64,000 nucleotides of DNA, taken from Chryseobacterium lactis (GTDB taxonomy: Bacteria > Bacteroidota > Bacteroidia > Flavobacteriales > Weeksellaceae). Below the pieces are notes generated by a model that saw only the letters and a list, made by a program, of their open reading frames with translations, searched no databases and had not been told where the DNA came from. This document shows, piece after piece, positions 42,070 to 50,710 of this stretch (position 1 is the first letter of the stretch; every line of letters starts with the position of its first letter). Location: positions 3,100,001 to 3,164,000 of the forward strand of contig NZ_CP033924.1 of assembly GCF_003815875.1 (NCBI RefSeq), in the 5' to 3' direction. The translations under genes were made by a program, and so were the position numbers.

Positions 42070-43266
42070 ATGATTTCTGAAAAATACCTTCAACATTTAC
42101 AGAACGAACTTCAAAATATTGAAAATGACGGGCTTTTTAAAAGAGAACGAATCATTACTTCCCAACAAAGTGCCGAGATTGAGGCCAATGGTAAAAAGCT
42201 TTTAAACTTCTGCGCAAATAATTATCTGGGATTATCCAACAATCCTGAAGTGATGAAAGCTTCTCAGGATATGATTGAATCTCACGGGTATGGAATGTCA
42301 TCCGTACGTTTTATCTGTGGAACACAGGATATTCACAAAGAACTGGAGAAAAAGATCGCTGATTTCCTTGGTCTTGAAGATACGATTCTTTATGCTGCGG
42401 CTTTTGATGCCAACGGAGGTGTTTTTGAACCTTTGTTTACTGAAGAGGATGCTATTATTTCAGATGAACTGAATCATGCCTCAATTATTGATGGAGTACG
42501 TCTTTGTAAAGCGGCAAGATACCGTTATAAAAACAATGATATGGCTGATCTTGAAACTCAGCTGATCGCTGCTTCTGAGAAGAATCACCGTTTCAAAATC
42601 ATTGTAACAGACGGTGTTTTTTCAATGGATGGTATTGTAGCGAACTTAAAAGGATTATGTGATCTAGCTGATAAGTATAATGCATTGGTAATGGTTGATG
42701 ATTCTCACGCAACAGGATTTATCGGAAAAACAGGTCGTGGAACTCACGAAGCCAATGAAGTAATGGGTAGAGTAGATATTATTACTTCTACTCTAGGAAA
42801 GGCTTTAGGGGGTGCTTTGGGAGGATTTACTTCCGGTAAGAAAGAGATCATTGATATGCTGAGACAACGTTCAAGACCTTATTTATTCTCTAATTCACTG
42901 GCTCCGGGAATTGTAGGTGCTGCTTTGAAAGTTCTGGATATGATTTCTGATGATACGACTCTTCGTGATCAGGTAATGGAAAATGCAGACTATTTCAGAA
43001 CAGAAATGAAGGCTAAAGGCTTTGATATTCCTGATGGTGATGCAGCGATTGTTCCGGTAATGCTTTATGATGCGCCGCTTTCTCAGAAAATGGCCGAAAA
43101 GTTGATGGATGAAGGAATCTACGTAATCGGATTCTTCTATCCTGTAGTACCGAAAGGAAAAGCAAGAATCAGAGTACAATTATCTGCAGCTCATACAAGA
43201 GAACACTTGGATAAAGCAATTGCTGCTTTTGAAAAAGTTGGAAAAGAGCTGGGAGTGATCTCTTAA
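42070..43266 (+). CDS. kbl: glycine C-acetyltransferase (2-amino-3-ketobutyrate CoA ligase)
   Basis: 398-residue PLP enzyme of the alpha-oxoamine synthase family. With threonine dehydrogenase it turns threonine into glycine and acetyl-CoA. Length and residues match E. coli Kbl: [67 protein letters not shown], and the PLP lysine Lys244 in [13 protein letters not shown]. The gene stands alone with a strong terminator; I see no tdh in the window. Confidence 0.96.
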   Translation: MISEKYLQHLQNELQNIENDGLFKRERIITSQQSAEIEANGKKLLNFCANNYLGLSNNPEVMKASQDMIESHGYGMSSVRFICGTQDIHKELEKKIADFLGLEDTILYAAAFDANGGVFEPLFTEEDAIISDELNHASIIDGVRLCKAARYRYKNNDMADLETQLIAASEKNHRFKIIVTDGVFSMDGIVANLKGLCDLADKYNALVMVDDSHATGFIGKTGRGTHEANEVMGRVDIITSTLGKALGGALGGFTSGKKEIIDMLRQRSRPYLFSNSLAPGIVGAALKVLDMISDDTTLRDQVMENADYFRTEMKAKGFDIPDGDAAIVPVMLYDAPLSQKMAEKLMDEGIYVIGFFYPVVPKGKARIRVQLSAAHTREHLDKAIAAFEKVGKELGVIS

Positions 43267-43298
43267 GATTGAATTGATCTTAATCATGAAAATATAAT

Positions 43299-43343
43299 GT
43301 TCGGCTCGGGCAGCTTCGCTGCCCCGAGCCGAACAATTTTTTT
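43299..43343 (+). terminator. terminator of kbl
   Basis: GC-rich stem GTTCGGCTCGGGCAGC / GCTGCCCCGAGCCGAAC with loop TTC and one bulged base, followed by T7. Confidence 0.92.
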
Positions 43344-43411
43344 ATATACAAACAGTTTGATTATATTTTCCTGATTAAAAGAAAATTATTTTTAAAAATT
43401 ATATAAAAGCT

Positions 43412-43419
43412 TATCTTTG
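43412..43419 (+). promoter_or_regulatory. -7 promoter box of hemJ
   Basis: TATCTTTG, a perfect TAnnTTTG match, 17 bp before the ATG at 43437. Confidence 0.5.
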
Positions 43420-43436
43420 CTGTTAATTTTTTCTGA

Positions 43437-43988
43437 ATGCTTTATACAATAATCAAAGCGCTGCATATTATTTTTATGGTAAGCTATTTTGCGGGAATTT
43501 TTTATCTCGTACGAATTTTTGTTTACTATAAGGATACTGATGAATTTCCGGATGAGAAGAAGAAAATTCTGAGAGAGCAGTATACTTTCATGGCGAGAAG
43601 GCTGTGGAATATCATTACGGTTCCGGCAGGAATAATTATGGCTGTATGTGGATTGGTGATGATTTTTTTAAATCCGGGATTGATGAAAATGGGATGGTTC
43701 CACTTGAAACTAACTTTCCTTATTGGCCTTGCCATTTATCATTACTGGTGTTGGAAGAAAGTCCTTCAACTAAAGGCTTTAAACGGGAATACTTTGCAAA
43801 CTGCCAATATCAAACTAAGGCAGGCCAATGAAATTGCAACCTTTATTTTGTTTCTTGTCGTATTTACTGTGATCTTAAAATCAATGGTAATTGAATACTG
43901 GTGGCAATTAATTACAGGATTTTTCGTTCTTGTATTTCTGATTATGATGACCGTCAAACTCGTTAATAAAAATAAAAAAAACAAATAA
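43437..43988 (+). CDS. hemJ: protoporphyrinogen oxidase HemJ (CopD/HemJ family)
   Basis: 183-residue membrane protein with 4-5 helices. HemJ oxidises protoporphyrinogen IX to protoporphyrin IX in heme synthesis. Typical marks are LHIIFMVSYFAGIFYLVRIFVYY at the N-terminus with the conserved histidine, RLWNIITVPAGIIMAVCG, and GWFHLKLTFLIGLAIYHYW with a second histidine thought to bind heme, then RQANEIATFILFLVVF near the end. It lies alone, 59 bp before gldF. Confidence 0.88.
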   Translation: MLYTIIKALHIIFMVSYFAGIFYLVRIFVYYKDTDEFPDEKKKILREQYTFMARRLWNIITVPAGIIMAVCGLVMIFLNPGLMKMGWFHLKLTFLIGLAIYHYWCWKKVLQLKALNGNTLQTANIKLRQANEIATFILFLVVFTVILKSMVIEYWWQLITGFFVLVFLIMMTVKLVNKNKKNK

Positions 43989-44047
43989 TTGTGAAGTAGA
44001 GTGTATAGATTCATACATGGATACTTTTTACATTTTATAAAAAAACT

Positions 44048-44776
44048 ATGATTGCAATTTTAAAGAAAGAACTTTGGAGTTACTTCGGAAACTGGAGCGC
44101 ATGGGTAATTATCGCGGCTTTCAGTTTGATCGCAACGCTCTTCCTGTTCTTTTTCGACAACGACTCTAATATTTTTGAGATCGGGATGGCCTCTCTGCAG
44201 AGCTATTTCGTTTTAGTTCCATGGCTGCTGATGTTTATTATTCCGGCTCTTTCTATGAAGACTTTTGCGGAAGAGCAACAAACAGGAACTTTAAACTGGC
44301 TATTTTCACAACCTTTGAAAGTTTCAGATCTTATTACAGGAAAATTTCTTTCTGTATGGATTGTAGGGGTTTTATGCCTGATTCCTTCACTGATCTACCT
44401 TTATACAGTGTATGTTTTGGGTGTTCCGGAGGGGAATATTGACCTGGGAATGACTTTCGGAAGTTATATAGGGTTGATTATTTTAATTGCAGCATTTTCA
44501 GGAGTTGGAATTTTAGCCTCTTCATTATCACAGAATCAGATTATGGCTTATTTGATGGGCGTTTTCATGTGCTTTATTATGTATTTTGGAATCGAACAGC
44601 TGGCCAGTTATAAGTTATTAGGCGGTGCCGATTTTATTCTTCAGAATATAGGTTTCTATCAACACTTTTTAGGCTTTACAAGAGGGCTTATTGATTTTAA
44701 AGACGTGGCCTATTTTATCCTTGTGATCGGCGCTTCATTAGTATTATCCAATCATTTTATTAACAAAAAGAAGTAG
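44048..44776 (+). CDS. gldF: gliding motility ABC transporter permease GldF
   Basis: 242-residue ABC-2 type permease with six membrane helices. It starts MIAILKKELWSYFGNWSAWVI, and the segment ALSMKTFAEEQQTGTLNWLFSQPLKVSDLITGKFLSVW is characteristic of the GldF/NosY type. GldF and GldG work with the ATPase GldA, which is not in this window. They were first found as gliding genes in Flavobacterium johnsoniae, though homologs also occur in non-gliding species. gldG follows after 3 bp. Confidence 0.92.
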   Translation: MIAILKKELWSYFGNWSAWVIIAAFSLIATLFLFFFDNDSNIFEIGMASLQSYFVLVPWLLMFIIPALSMKTFAEEQQTGTLNWLFSQPLKVSDLITGKFLSVWIVGVLCLIPSLIYLYTVYVLGVPEGNIDLGMTFGSYIGLIILIAAFSGVGILASSLSQNQIMAYLMGVFMCFIMYFGIEQLASYKLLGGADFILQNIGFYQHFLGFTRGLIDFKDVAYFILVIGASLVLSNHFINKKK

Positions 44777-44779
44777 AGT

Positions 44780-46450
44780 ATGAAGAAGATTAATGCTAAA
44801 TCACCACTGGGAATTTTCTTATTTGCTATTATTCCTTTGGTAATTATCCTGGTGTATTCGGGAATCAGATTAGATTTAACAAAAGAAAAAAGATATACCC
44901 TTTCTGACAATACGATCAAAGTATTGGAATCCGTTAAAAAACCGTTGACTGTAGAAGTTTATCTTGAAGGAGATTTTCCGGCAAGCTTTAAACAGCTTCA
45001 GAGTGAGACGAAGTTTATGTTGGAGGAATTCAGAAAGATTAATCCGAAGATTGATTTTAAATTCATCGATCCGATTAAGACCAAAATGTCCCAGGACACT
45101 TTAATGGCAATGGGCATGCAGCCATCGATTCTTCCGGATGTGAAAGATGGAAAGATCTCACAGATTACCCTTTTTCCTTACGCTGTTATAAAATATAATA
45201 ATGACGGGGTTTCTATTCCTTTGGTTGTACAGCAGGCCGGTATTGATGCCGATCAGCAGCTTACAAGATCTATTGAAGGATTGGAATATAACCTGGTTTC
45301 GAACATCAAAAATATTGCTGCTAATAAAAAGAAAAAGATAGGAATTCTGGTCAATCAGGATGAGCTGAGCCCTGATGAATTCCAGGGATTTGTGCATCTG
45401 GCAATGGAAAATTATGACGCAGGACCCATTATTCCTAAAAATCAGACTGAATTAAGTTTAGAAGATGTTCCATTATTAAAGCAGATGAGTGCTTTGGTGA
45501 TTGCAAAACCGAGAAAGGCTTTTACTGATAATGAAAAAGTTATTCTTGACCAATACATCATGAACGGTGGGAAAACGCTTTGGATGATCGATGCGGTAAA
45601 TGCCGAAATGGATACCCTGACAAGATCCAAAAAGGTAATGCCTTTCCCGATCGATATCAATATGACAGATTTCTTTTTCAATTACGGAATAAGAATTAAT
45701 CCTGCATTGGTAAAAGATGTAAAGAAATTTGCTTTATTGAGACTGGTGACAGGTGAGGTGAGTGGAAATCCACAATATACAAGTTTGCCTTGGCCTTATT
45801 ACCCGCTGGGAATTGCCGAGAACAATAATCCGATTACCAAAAATATCAACCCTGTCAAGTTTGAATTCCCAACTTCTATTGATACGTTGGGCGGAAGAAA
45901 AAATATCAAAACTAAAGTACTTTTCGAATCCAGTGAAAGAACATTGCTGAAGCAGGTTCCCAATTATGTAGATTTAAAAGAGATATCAAGTGTAGACAGT
46001 CTTGGACAAATGGAGAAACCCAGTACTCCAAAAATCTTTGCGGTATCTTTAGAAGGAAAGTTCAATTCTGCATATGCTTCAAGAATTGAAAGAAAATCTT
46101 ACCCGGGATTCAAAACATCAAGCCCGGAAAATAAGATGATCGTGATTGCAGACGGGGACGTAGGACGAAATAAAGTCATCAAAGGGAAACCGCTTCCTCT
46201 GGGAGTAGACCTATTGACCAACGAGCAGTTCGGAAACGAACAATTCCTGAGAAATGCTTTAGACTATCTGTTGGACGACAGCAACCTGATGGAATTAAGA
46301 AACCGAAACATAGAAGAAAGACTTCTCGACAGACATAGAATTACCGAAGAAAAAGCCAATTGGCAGTGGCTGAACCTATTGCTTCCATTGGCCATTATCG
46401 GTCTGATTGGAGGATTGTTCTTCTGGTTGAGAAAGAAGAAGTTTGGATAA
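44780..46450 (+). CDS. gldG: gliding motility ABC transporter component GldG
   Basis: 556 residues. An N-terminal membrane helix (LGIFLFAIIPLVIILVYSGI) is followed by LDLTKEKRYTLSDNTIKVLESVKKPLTVEVYLEGDFP, the standard opening of GldG. The large periplasmic part (~50-520) contains the GldG/IFT52-like domain, and the C-terminal helix WLNLLLPLAIIGLIGGLFFWL precedes a lysine-rich tail. It forms an operon with gldF. The substrate of the GldAFG transporter is still unclear. Confidence 0.92.
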   Translation: MKKINAKSPLGIFLFAIIPLVIILVYSGIRLDLTKEKRYTLSDNTIKVLESVKKPLTVEVYLEGDFPASFKQLQSETKFMLEEFRKINPKIDFKFIDPIKTKMSQDTLMAMGMQPSILPDVKDGKISQITLFPYAVIKYNNDGVSIPLVVQQAGIDADQQLTRSIEGLEYNLVSNIKNIAANKKKKIGILVNQDELSPDEFQGFVHLAMENYDAGPIIPKNQTELSLEDVPLLKQMSALVIAKPRKAFTDNEKVILDQYIMNGGKTLWMIDAVNAEMDTLTRSKKVMPFPIDINMTDFFFNYGIRINPALVKDVKKFALLRLVTGEVSGNPQYTSLPWPYYPLGIAENNNPITKNINPVKFEFPTSIDTLGGRKNIKTKVLFESSERTLLKQVPNYVDLKEISSVDSLGQMEKPSTPKIFAVSLEGKFNSAYASRIERKSYPGFKTSSPENKMIVIADGDVGRNKVIKGKPLPLGVDLLTNEQFGNEQFLRNALDYLLDDSNLMELRNRNIEERLLDRHRITEEKANWQWLNLLLPLAIIGLIGGLFFWLRKKKFG

Positions 46451-46455
46451 AAACT

Positions 46456-46486
46456 AAAAGAGAAGCCCTGGAGCTTCTCTTTTTTA
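46456..46486 (+). terminator. terminator of gldFG
   Basis: AAAAGAGAAGC (46456-46466) / GCTTCTCTTTT (46473-46483) with a 6-base loop and T run, just after the gldG stop. It can also serve the convergent gene at 46509. Confidence 0.85.
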
Positions 46487-46508
46487 TTGTAATATAATTT
46501 ACGTTGCC

Positions 46509-47273
46509 TTATTCCTTAATAAACTTTGAACTCAGTTCGCCGATTTTATAAAAGTAAAGCCCGCTGTTTAAGCTTTCAACGTTCAATGTGATAGCTTCCT
46601 CATGATTTGAAAATGATTTGTTTAAAACCAGTTTTCCTGTAGTATCATAAACTTCAACTTTATTAGAACTGTTTTTCGGATTGGTAATCTTCAGCGTTGT
46701 TTTGGCAGGGATAGGGAAGGCTACTAATTTATTTTTAGAAGCATCCGTAATTTCCTTACTGCCGAGAGTAGAAGTCGGCAGTGAATAAATTTCTGTCTGC
46801 AGTGTAGTCTCATTAAACAGTTTCAATTTATTGGTGTTGTCTGTCGGGTCATGATAGATTTTCGTGAATTCCGATCTGTAAGTACCGGGGAAATCTTTAA
46901 CAACAGCAGCATCTTCATCTACAATAAGTAATTTGGAGGCTTGTGTTCCGGGAGCTCTGAAATACACGATAAACTCTAACTTGTCATTGGTATTGAAAAT
47001 GTTTTTGGATATCTGATAACTCTCATCTTTGATAAAAAGCATATCTCCGTTATACCCTGCTGGTACTGGGATGTTAACTGTTTTCAGAAGGTTGTAACTT
47101 TGATTGTAGATTTTAAGCACCGAGGTATAATCCAGCTGTGTACAATACACCAGCTGGGTATCATTGATGTACATGGCAGCGTCTTCAGTAGTCGGAAATG
47201 TGTGGATTAAATTGATCTGGCCAAAGACAAGGCCTGTCGCAAACATAGCGATAGAAAATAATGTTTTTTTCAT
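46509..47273 (-). CDS. T9SS type A sorting domain protein
   Basis: 254 residues. A signal peptide (LFSIAMFATGLVFGQ) and ~155 residues of predicted beta structure without a family I know (TEDAAMYINDTQLVYCTQL, NIFNTNDKLEFIVYFRAPG) precede a typical T9SS type A tail from ~180 (KLVAFPIPAKTTLKITNPK, VEVYDTTGKLVLNKSF, LNSGLYFYKIGELSSKFIKE). The body may be a partial beta-propeller. It should be exported across the outer membrane. Its role is unknown. Confidence 0.82.
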   Translation of the reverse strand: MKKTLFSIAMFATGLVFGQINLIHTFPTTEDAAMYINDTQLVYCTQLDYTSVLKIYNQSYNLLKTVNIPVPAGYNGDMLFIKDESYQISKNIFNTNDKLEFIVYFRAPGTQASKLLIVDEDAAVVKDFPGTYRSEFTKIYHDPTDNTNKLKLFNETTLQTEIYSLPTSTLGSKEITDASKNKLVAFPIPAKTTLKITNPKNSSNKVEVYDTTGKLVLNKSFSNHEEAITLNVESLNSGLYFYKIGELSSKFIKE

Positions 47274-47423
47274 GGTTAAAGTTTGAAATAATGTTTTGAA
47301 AATTAATCCGGACCCATCTTATGAAGGGATGTCAGATTTTTTCATGTTTTTAATTGGTGCAAAAATAAGAAATAATTGGGAAGCTTTATACTAATTAATG
47401 AGTATGTTCCTGAATTTACAGGC

Positions 47424-47458
47424 AAAAAAAGAGAAACAGTGTATGCTTCTCTTTTTTT
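47424..47458. terminator. terminator of the gene at 47528
   Basis: AAAAAAAGAGAA / TTCTCTTTTTTT arms around an 11-base loop. The layout works in both directions; the plausible user is the minus-strand gene that ends at 47528. Confidence 0.65.
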
Positions 47459-47527
47459 ATTTTCGTTATTATTTTGATAAACTAGCTCTCCAATAACAAT
47501 TTGATTTAATAAATGTTTACAGGAAAA

Positions 47528-48166
47528 TTATACCTGATACGTCTCCTTAGGCAATAAAGCCGCTGTTTTGTAGTAAGTGATATCAGTCTCTATTTTATCC
47601 TGAAGATCCTGGAAGGTGTCATAATCATAGTGCGACCAGTTTTCTTCATTCTCAGGATCAGATGTTTTGTCTACAGCGAGCTCAAGTTTCCCGTCATCCT
47701 CGTAGCTGAATTCTATGGCAGCATACTTTTCACCGTTTCCGTCTGTTGTATACCAGCATTTCACCGTTTTTTCCAATTGGGGTTTTCCGGTTTCGTTATC
47801 GATTACCTGAGAACAGATAAAGTTTTCAAGATCGTCTGTTTTAAAAACGGTCTTGGAAATTAATGGCAGTTCGTCAACTGATAAAGAATACAATTTATTG
47901 GTAGAAATTGTAATTCCGTCAGTAGTTTCTCTTTTTTCAATATCAAAAAAATCTGATTTTTCTTTCAGATATTCAAGAACCTGATCTTCATTTTCTTCTT
48001 CATTAAGGAAATAGTTGATATTATACACACTATCCTCGTTGATGAACTCAACCTCTTTTAGAAAATCTGAACCTTCTTCATAATAATAAAGATGATATTC
48101 ATTTAGCTTCGCAGCATTGCTTTTGGAGATAACTTCTCCAAAAATGTTTTTGTACACTTTTCTCAT
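47528..48166 (-). CDS. hypothetical acidic protein
   Basis: 212 residues, rich in Asp and Glu, without a signal peptide or membrane segment, so probably cytoplasmic. I do not recognise the family. Visible features are an N-terminal YKNIFGEVISKSNAAKLNEYHLYYY, a repeated-looking strand pattern (YSLSVDELPLISKTVFKTDD) and an aromatic-rich middle (KCWYTTDGNGEKYAAIEFSY). Small acidic proteins like this can be immunity proteins of polymorphic toxins, but no toxin gene is next to it, so that is only a guess. It has its own terminator. Confidence 0.7.
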   Translation of the reverse strand: MRKVYKNIFGEVISKSNAAKLNEYHLYYYEEGSDFLKEVEFINEDSVYNINYFLNEEENEDQVLEYLKEKSDFFDIEKRETTDGITISTNKLYSLSVDELPLISKTVFKTDDLENFICSQVIDNETGKPQLEKTVKCWYTTDGNGEKYAAIEFSYEDDGKLELAVDKTSDPENEENWSHYDYDTFQDLQDKIETDITYYKTAALLPKETYQV

Positions 48167-48271
48167 TTTTAGTCATGTTTAGTTTCATCTATTAGTTTAA
48201 GTGGTGAACAAATATAAGTTTCTTTTTTATCATAACGAGACATTGAAAACGGTATTTATTTCGTAAGTATT

Positions 48272-48700
48272 TTATATATCCTTTATAAAATCCTCATACT
48301 CGTAGTAAAAACGTTCAAATCCATTCATTTTTTCAACAAAGAATTCAAAAATTTCTTGCCAAGAATTTTTGTTAAAAATAGAAACTCCATGTTTTTCCAC
48401 CCAAATCCTACTGATTACCTTGCCGTTATCAAGTGTAAAATATTCCTCTTTATAAAAATCTCCGATTTCCTCTTTTAACATGTCCTCTAAAGACCAAACC
48501 TTTTCGTAATAGGCATTTCGAAAGAGTTCATCCTTCATTTCGATATCGAGAGAAACTTCTGCTTTTTTATTATCGGCGGTAAATTTAAATGACAGATCCT
48601 TTACTTTAGTATCATACAGGATCCATTTTCTCGGAAACGATTTTCCAAAAGCTGTCCAAAATTCTTTTTTTAATTGTTGGGCTTCTTGTTTACTGAACAT
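48272..48700 (-). CDS. DUF4268 domain-containing protein
   Basis: About 142 residues, taken from ATG 48700 (MFSKQEAQQLKKEFW). The frame extends 19 codons upstream, but that part is unlike the family. DUF4268 marks: KKEFWTAFGKSFPRKWILYDTKVKDLSFKF, AEVSLDIEMKDE, VWSLEDMLKEEIGDF, and IWVEKHGVSIFNKNSWQEIFEFF. In other bacteria DUF4268 can be the C-terminal part of restriction-like proteins, but here it stands alone, as is usual in Bacteroidota. Function unknown. Confidence 0.82.
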   Translation of the reverse strand: MFSKQEAQQLKKEFWTAFGKSFPRKWILYDTKVKDLSFKFTADNKKAEVSLDIEMKDELFRNAYYEKVWSLEDMLKEEIGDFYKEEYFTLDNGKVISRIWVEKHGVSIFNKNSWQEIFEFFVEKMNGFERFYYEYEDFIKDI

Positions 48701-48826
48701 ATGACAAACATAGCAATTTAATAGGAGAAAGGCAAGGTTAAGGCTGCAAAAGGACAAATTTGCAAATGGGTTTATCCATCATTTTGCTATTTTGCCTTTT
48801 CATTTAAACATGTGAAACTATTTTCT

Positions 48827-48834
48827 TATTTTTG
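48827..48834 (+). promoter_or_regulatory. -7 promoter box of rrf2, almost touching the start codon
   Basis: TATTTTTG, a perfect TAnnTTTG match that ends 5 bp before the ATG at 48840. Transcription would begin at or within a base or two of the start codon, so the mRNA would be leaderless or nearly so. Confidence 0.5.
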
Positions 48835-48839
48835 TCGTA

Positions 48840-49247
48840 ATGCTTTCAAAAAAATCTCAATATGCGTTTAAGGCACTTTCATATCTTGTAGAAAAGAGAA
48901 ATGAAGGGCCCATTCTTATTTCTGAAATTGCGGAACATAAAAAGATTCCTTTAAAGTTTTTAGAAAATATTCTTCTTGAGCTTAAAAAAGCGGAGATCCT
49001 GGACAGTAAAAAAGGAAAAGGGGGAGGATACTTTTTAAAAGAAAATCCGGAAAATGTAAAACTGGCCAAAATTATCCGCCTTGTTAACGGTCCTATTGCA
49101 ATGCTTCCTTGCGTAAGTCTCAACTTTTATGAAAAATGTGAAGACTGTAATGAAGATCATTGTGGTCTGCATGATGTATTGATCGAGGTTCGCGATGCTT
49201 CCCTGAATATTCTGGAGAAAAAAACTTTAATGGATTTGGTTGATTAA
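48840..49247 (+). CDS. Rrf2 family transcriptional regulator
   Basis: 135 residues, normal for Rrf2. The winged HTH is at ~1-65 (KSQYAFKALSYLVEKR, ISEIAEHKKIPLKFLENILLEL, KGKGGGYFL). The C-terminal half has four cysteines, Cys91, Cys100, Cys103 and Cys108 (LPCVSLNFYEKCEDCNEDHCG), close to where IscR-type members bind an iron-sulfur cluster. It could sense Fe-S status or sulfur/persulfide. A TSUP transporter gene follows, and between them lies a CTACT-n7-GTAGG site, the likely operator. Some Rrf2 proteins of this kind (CymR) control cysteine metabolism. Confidence 0.92.
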   Translation: MLSKKSQYAFKALSYLVEKRNEGPILISEIAEHKKIPLKFLENILLELKKAEILDSKKGKGGGYFLKENPENVKLAKIIRLVNGPIAMLPCVSLNFYEKCEDCNEDHCGLHDVLIEVRDASLNILEKKTLMDLVD

Positions 49248-49270
49248 CCCGATCCTTTTTTTTGAATTAT

Positions 49271-49313
49271 TAGTCTACTTGTTTGGTAGGATAATTATTT
49301 TATCTGATATTTG
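49271..49313 (+). promoter_or_regulatory. Rrf2-type operator and promoter of the TSUP gene
   Basis: 49271-49293 is a 23-bp site with CTACT and GTAGG half sites, matching 41941-41963 (reverse strand) at 20 of 23 positions. GATATTTG (49306-49313) is a near match to TAnnTTTG, missing the first T, and would start transcription near 49318. The site ends 12 bp before this box. Confidence 0.65.
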
Positions 49314-49332
49314 TACCACTTCAAATCAATAC

Positions 49333-49374
49333 ATGATGATTTCAAACGAAGACACAAATACACCGAAACGATAG
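49333..49374 (+). CDS. possible 13-codon leader peptide
   Basis: ATG at 49333 opens a 13-codon frame (MMISNEDTNTPKR, TAG at 49372-49374) that ends 2 bp before the ATG of the TSUP gene. It lies wholly within the predicted 5' leader. It could couple translation of the transporter to its own, but so short an ORF may be chance. No ribosome-binding site is obvious. Confidence 0.3.
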   Translation: MMISNEDTNTPKR

Positions 49375-49376
49375 AT

Positions 49377-50264
49377 ATGGTAATTTCAAGAAAAATTCAG
49401 GTAAGACTTAATGTACTTTTTGTAACCATCGCAGTTTTGGGAATTGCAGGGTTTTCCATGTATGAATTGGGCTATCTTGATGAGCTGCTCAACATCCTCG
49501 CAAAAGACAATTATATTTTTTACTGGATGCTTCTTGTGGGAGTATTCGCAGAAATTGTAGCCGGATCAATGGGAATGGGGTATGGCGTAATCTGTACTAC
49601 AACACTTATGTTTCTTAATATCCCGCCGCATATTGTAAGTGCCAGTATACATTCCGCAGAAAGCTTTACTACAGCTGCTGGAAGTCTAAGCCACATCCAA
49701 CTGAAAAATGTGAGTAAAAGCTTAGTTAAAAAGCTCGCTATTCCTGCTGTCATTGGTGCTGTTATTGGTGCAGTAAGCCTTACCTACTTTGGAGAATACT
49801 ATGCCAAGATAACCAAAACAATCATTGCTTTTTATACCCTTTATCTGGGATTTCAGATTTTATCCAATGCTTTTAAAGAAAAACAAAGTAAAGCATTGAA
49901 AAGAAAAACGAATCTGACAAGACTGGCTGTCATTGGTGGTTTTATAGATTCTTTTGCCGGAGGAGGCTGGGGTCCTTTGGTAACCGGTACCCTCATCAAA
50001 AATGCTTTTACCCCAAGATTTGCAGTGGGAAGTTCTACCGTTGCCAAATTTATTCTGACGATAACTGCTGCCGTTACTTTTTTCTTAACCCTGGGAATCC
50101 AGCACTGGAACATTATTTTAGGACTCTTAATCGGAGGAATTATTACAGCCCCGTTTTCAGCGATGCTTACCGCTAAGCTTCCGGTGAAGAAAATGTTTGT
50201 TGTGATAGGTTCGCTGGTGATTATAATGAGTTGTATAACTATTTATAAATCAGTATTCAATTAA
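49377..50264 (+). CDS. TSUP (TauE/SafE) family sulfur-compound exporter
   Basis: About 295 residues. The frame opens at TTG 49311, but that codon overlaps the predicted -7 box, so ATG 49377 (MVISRKIQVRLNVLF) is chosen. An N-terminal helix (VLFVTIAVLGIAGFSMYEL) precedes two TSUP repeats: AEIVAGSMGMGYGVICTTTLM and GFIDSFAGGGWGPLVTGTLI. This subgroup, with an extra N-terminal helix and the GGGWGP loop, is often next to cysteine/sulfate-assimilation genes. Pairing with rrf2 and an Rrf2-type operator supports a role in sulfite or sulfide export. Confidence 0.88.
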   Translation: MVISRKIQVRLNVLFVTIAVLGIAGFSMYELGYLDELLNILAKDNYIFYWMLLVGVFAEIVAGSMGMGYGVICTTTLMFLNIPPHIVSASIHSAESFTTAAGSLSHIQLKNVSKSLVKKLAIPAVIGAVIGAVSLTYFGEYYAKITKTIIAFYTLYLGFQILSNAFKEKQSKALKRKTNLTRLAVIGGFIDSFAGGGWGPLVTGTLIKNAFTPRFAVGSSTVAKFILTITAAVTFFLTLGIQHWNIILGLLIGGIITAPFSAMLTAKLPVKKMFVVIGSLVIIMSCITIYKSVFN

Positions 50265-50352
50265 AAAATATCGGGAACGTTTGAAAATAAAAGATCAAAA
50301 AATATATTCGGATTTGAAAATATTTTACTTTTACATCATTAAATATTGAAAC

Positions 50353-50643
50353 ATGAATTTACATATCATTGCACTTTTTAAGTTTAATGAAAATTATTTG
50401 ATGGATGCGGTAGAGCTGTTCCAGAACCTTGTGAAAGAGACCAGAAAAGAAGAAGGTTGCCTGCAATATGATCTTATTGAAGATAAAGATAATAAAGGTA
50501 CTTTTTTCCTGATTGAATTATGGGAAAGTGTAGAGCATCACAACAGACATATCGGGCAGGATCACTTGCTGGACTTCCGAAGAGATTCTTCCAGAATGAT
50601 GGAAAGTTCCACAGAAGTGTATAAAGGGTTTAAAATATACTAA
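50353..50643 (+). CDS. putative quinol monooxygenase (ABM/YgiN-like)
   Basis: 96 residues, the usual size of the antibiotic-biosynthesis-monooxygenase (ABM) ferredoxin-like fold. Marks: IIALFKFNENYLMDAVELFQNLVKETRKEEGCLQYDLIED, FFLIELWESVEHHNRHIGQDHLLDF. Family members oxidise quinols or aromatic compounds without a cofactor, or degrade heme (the IsdG branch). The IsdG-type Asn/Trp/His set is not clearly present, so heme degradation is not claimed even though a heme locus follows. It has its own terminator. Confidence 0.85.
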   Translation: MNLHIIALFKFNENYLMDAVELFQNLVKETRKEEGCLQYDLIEDKDNKGTFFLIELWESVEHHNRHIGQDHLLDFRRDSSRMMESSTEVYKGFKIY

Positions 50644-50710
50644 TGAATTAAGAAATTAATGGATGGATAAAATCAGTGATCTCTGAATATCTCTCTCATT
50701 TAAAAATTAT

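Noticed and set aside
50353..50643. IsdG-type heme oxygenase next to the heme locus
   Set aside because: The ABM fold fits, but the Asn/Trp/His set of IsdG is not evident and the gene has no Fur-like box of its own.
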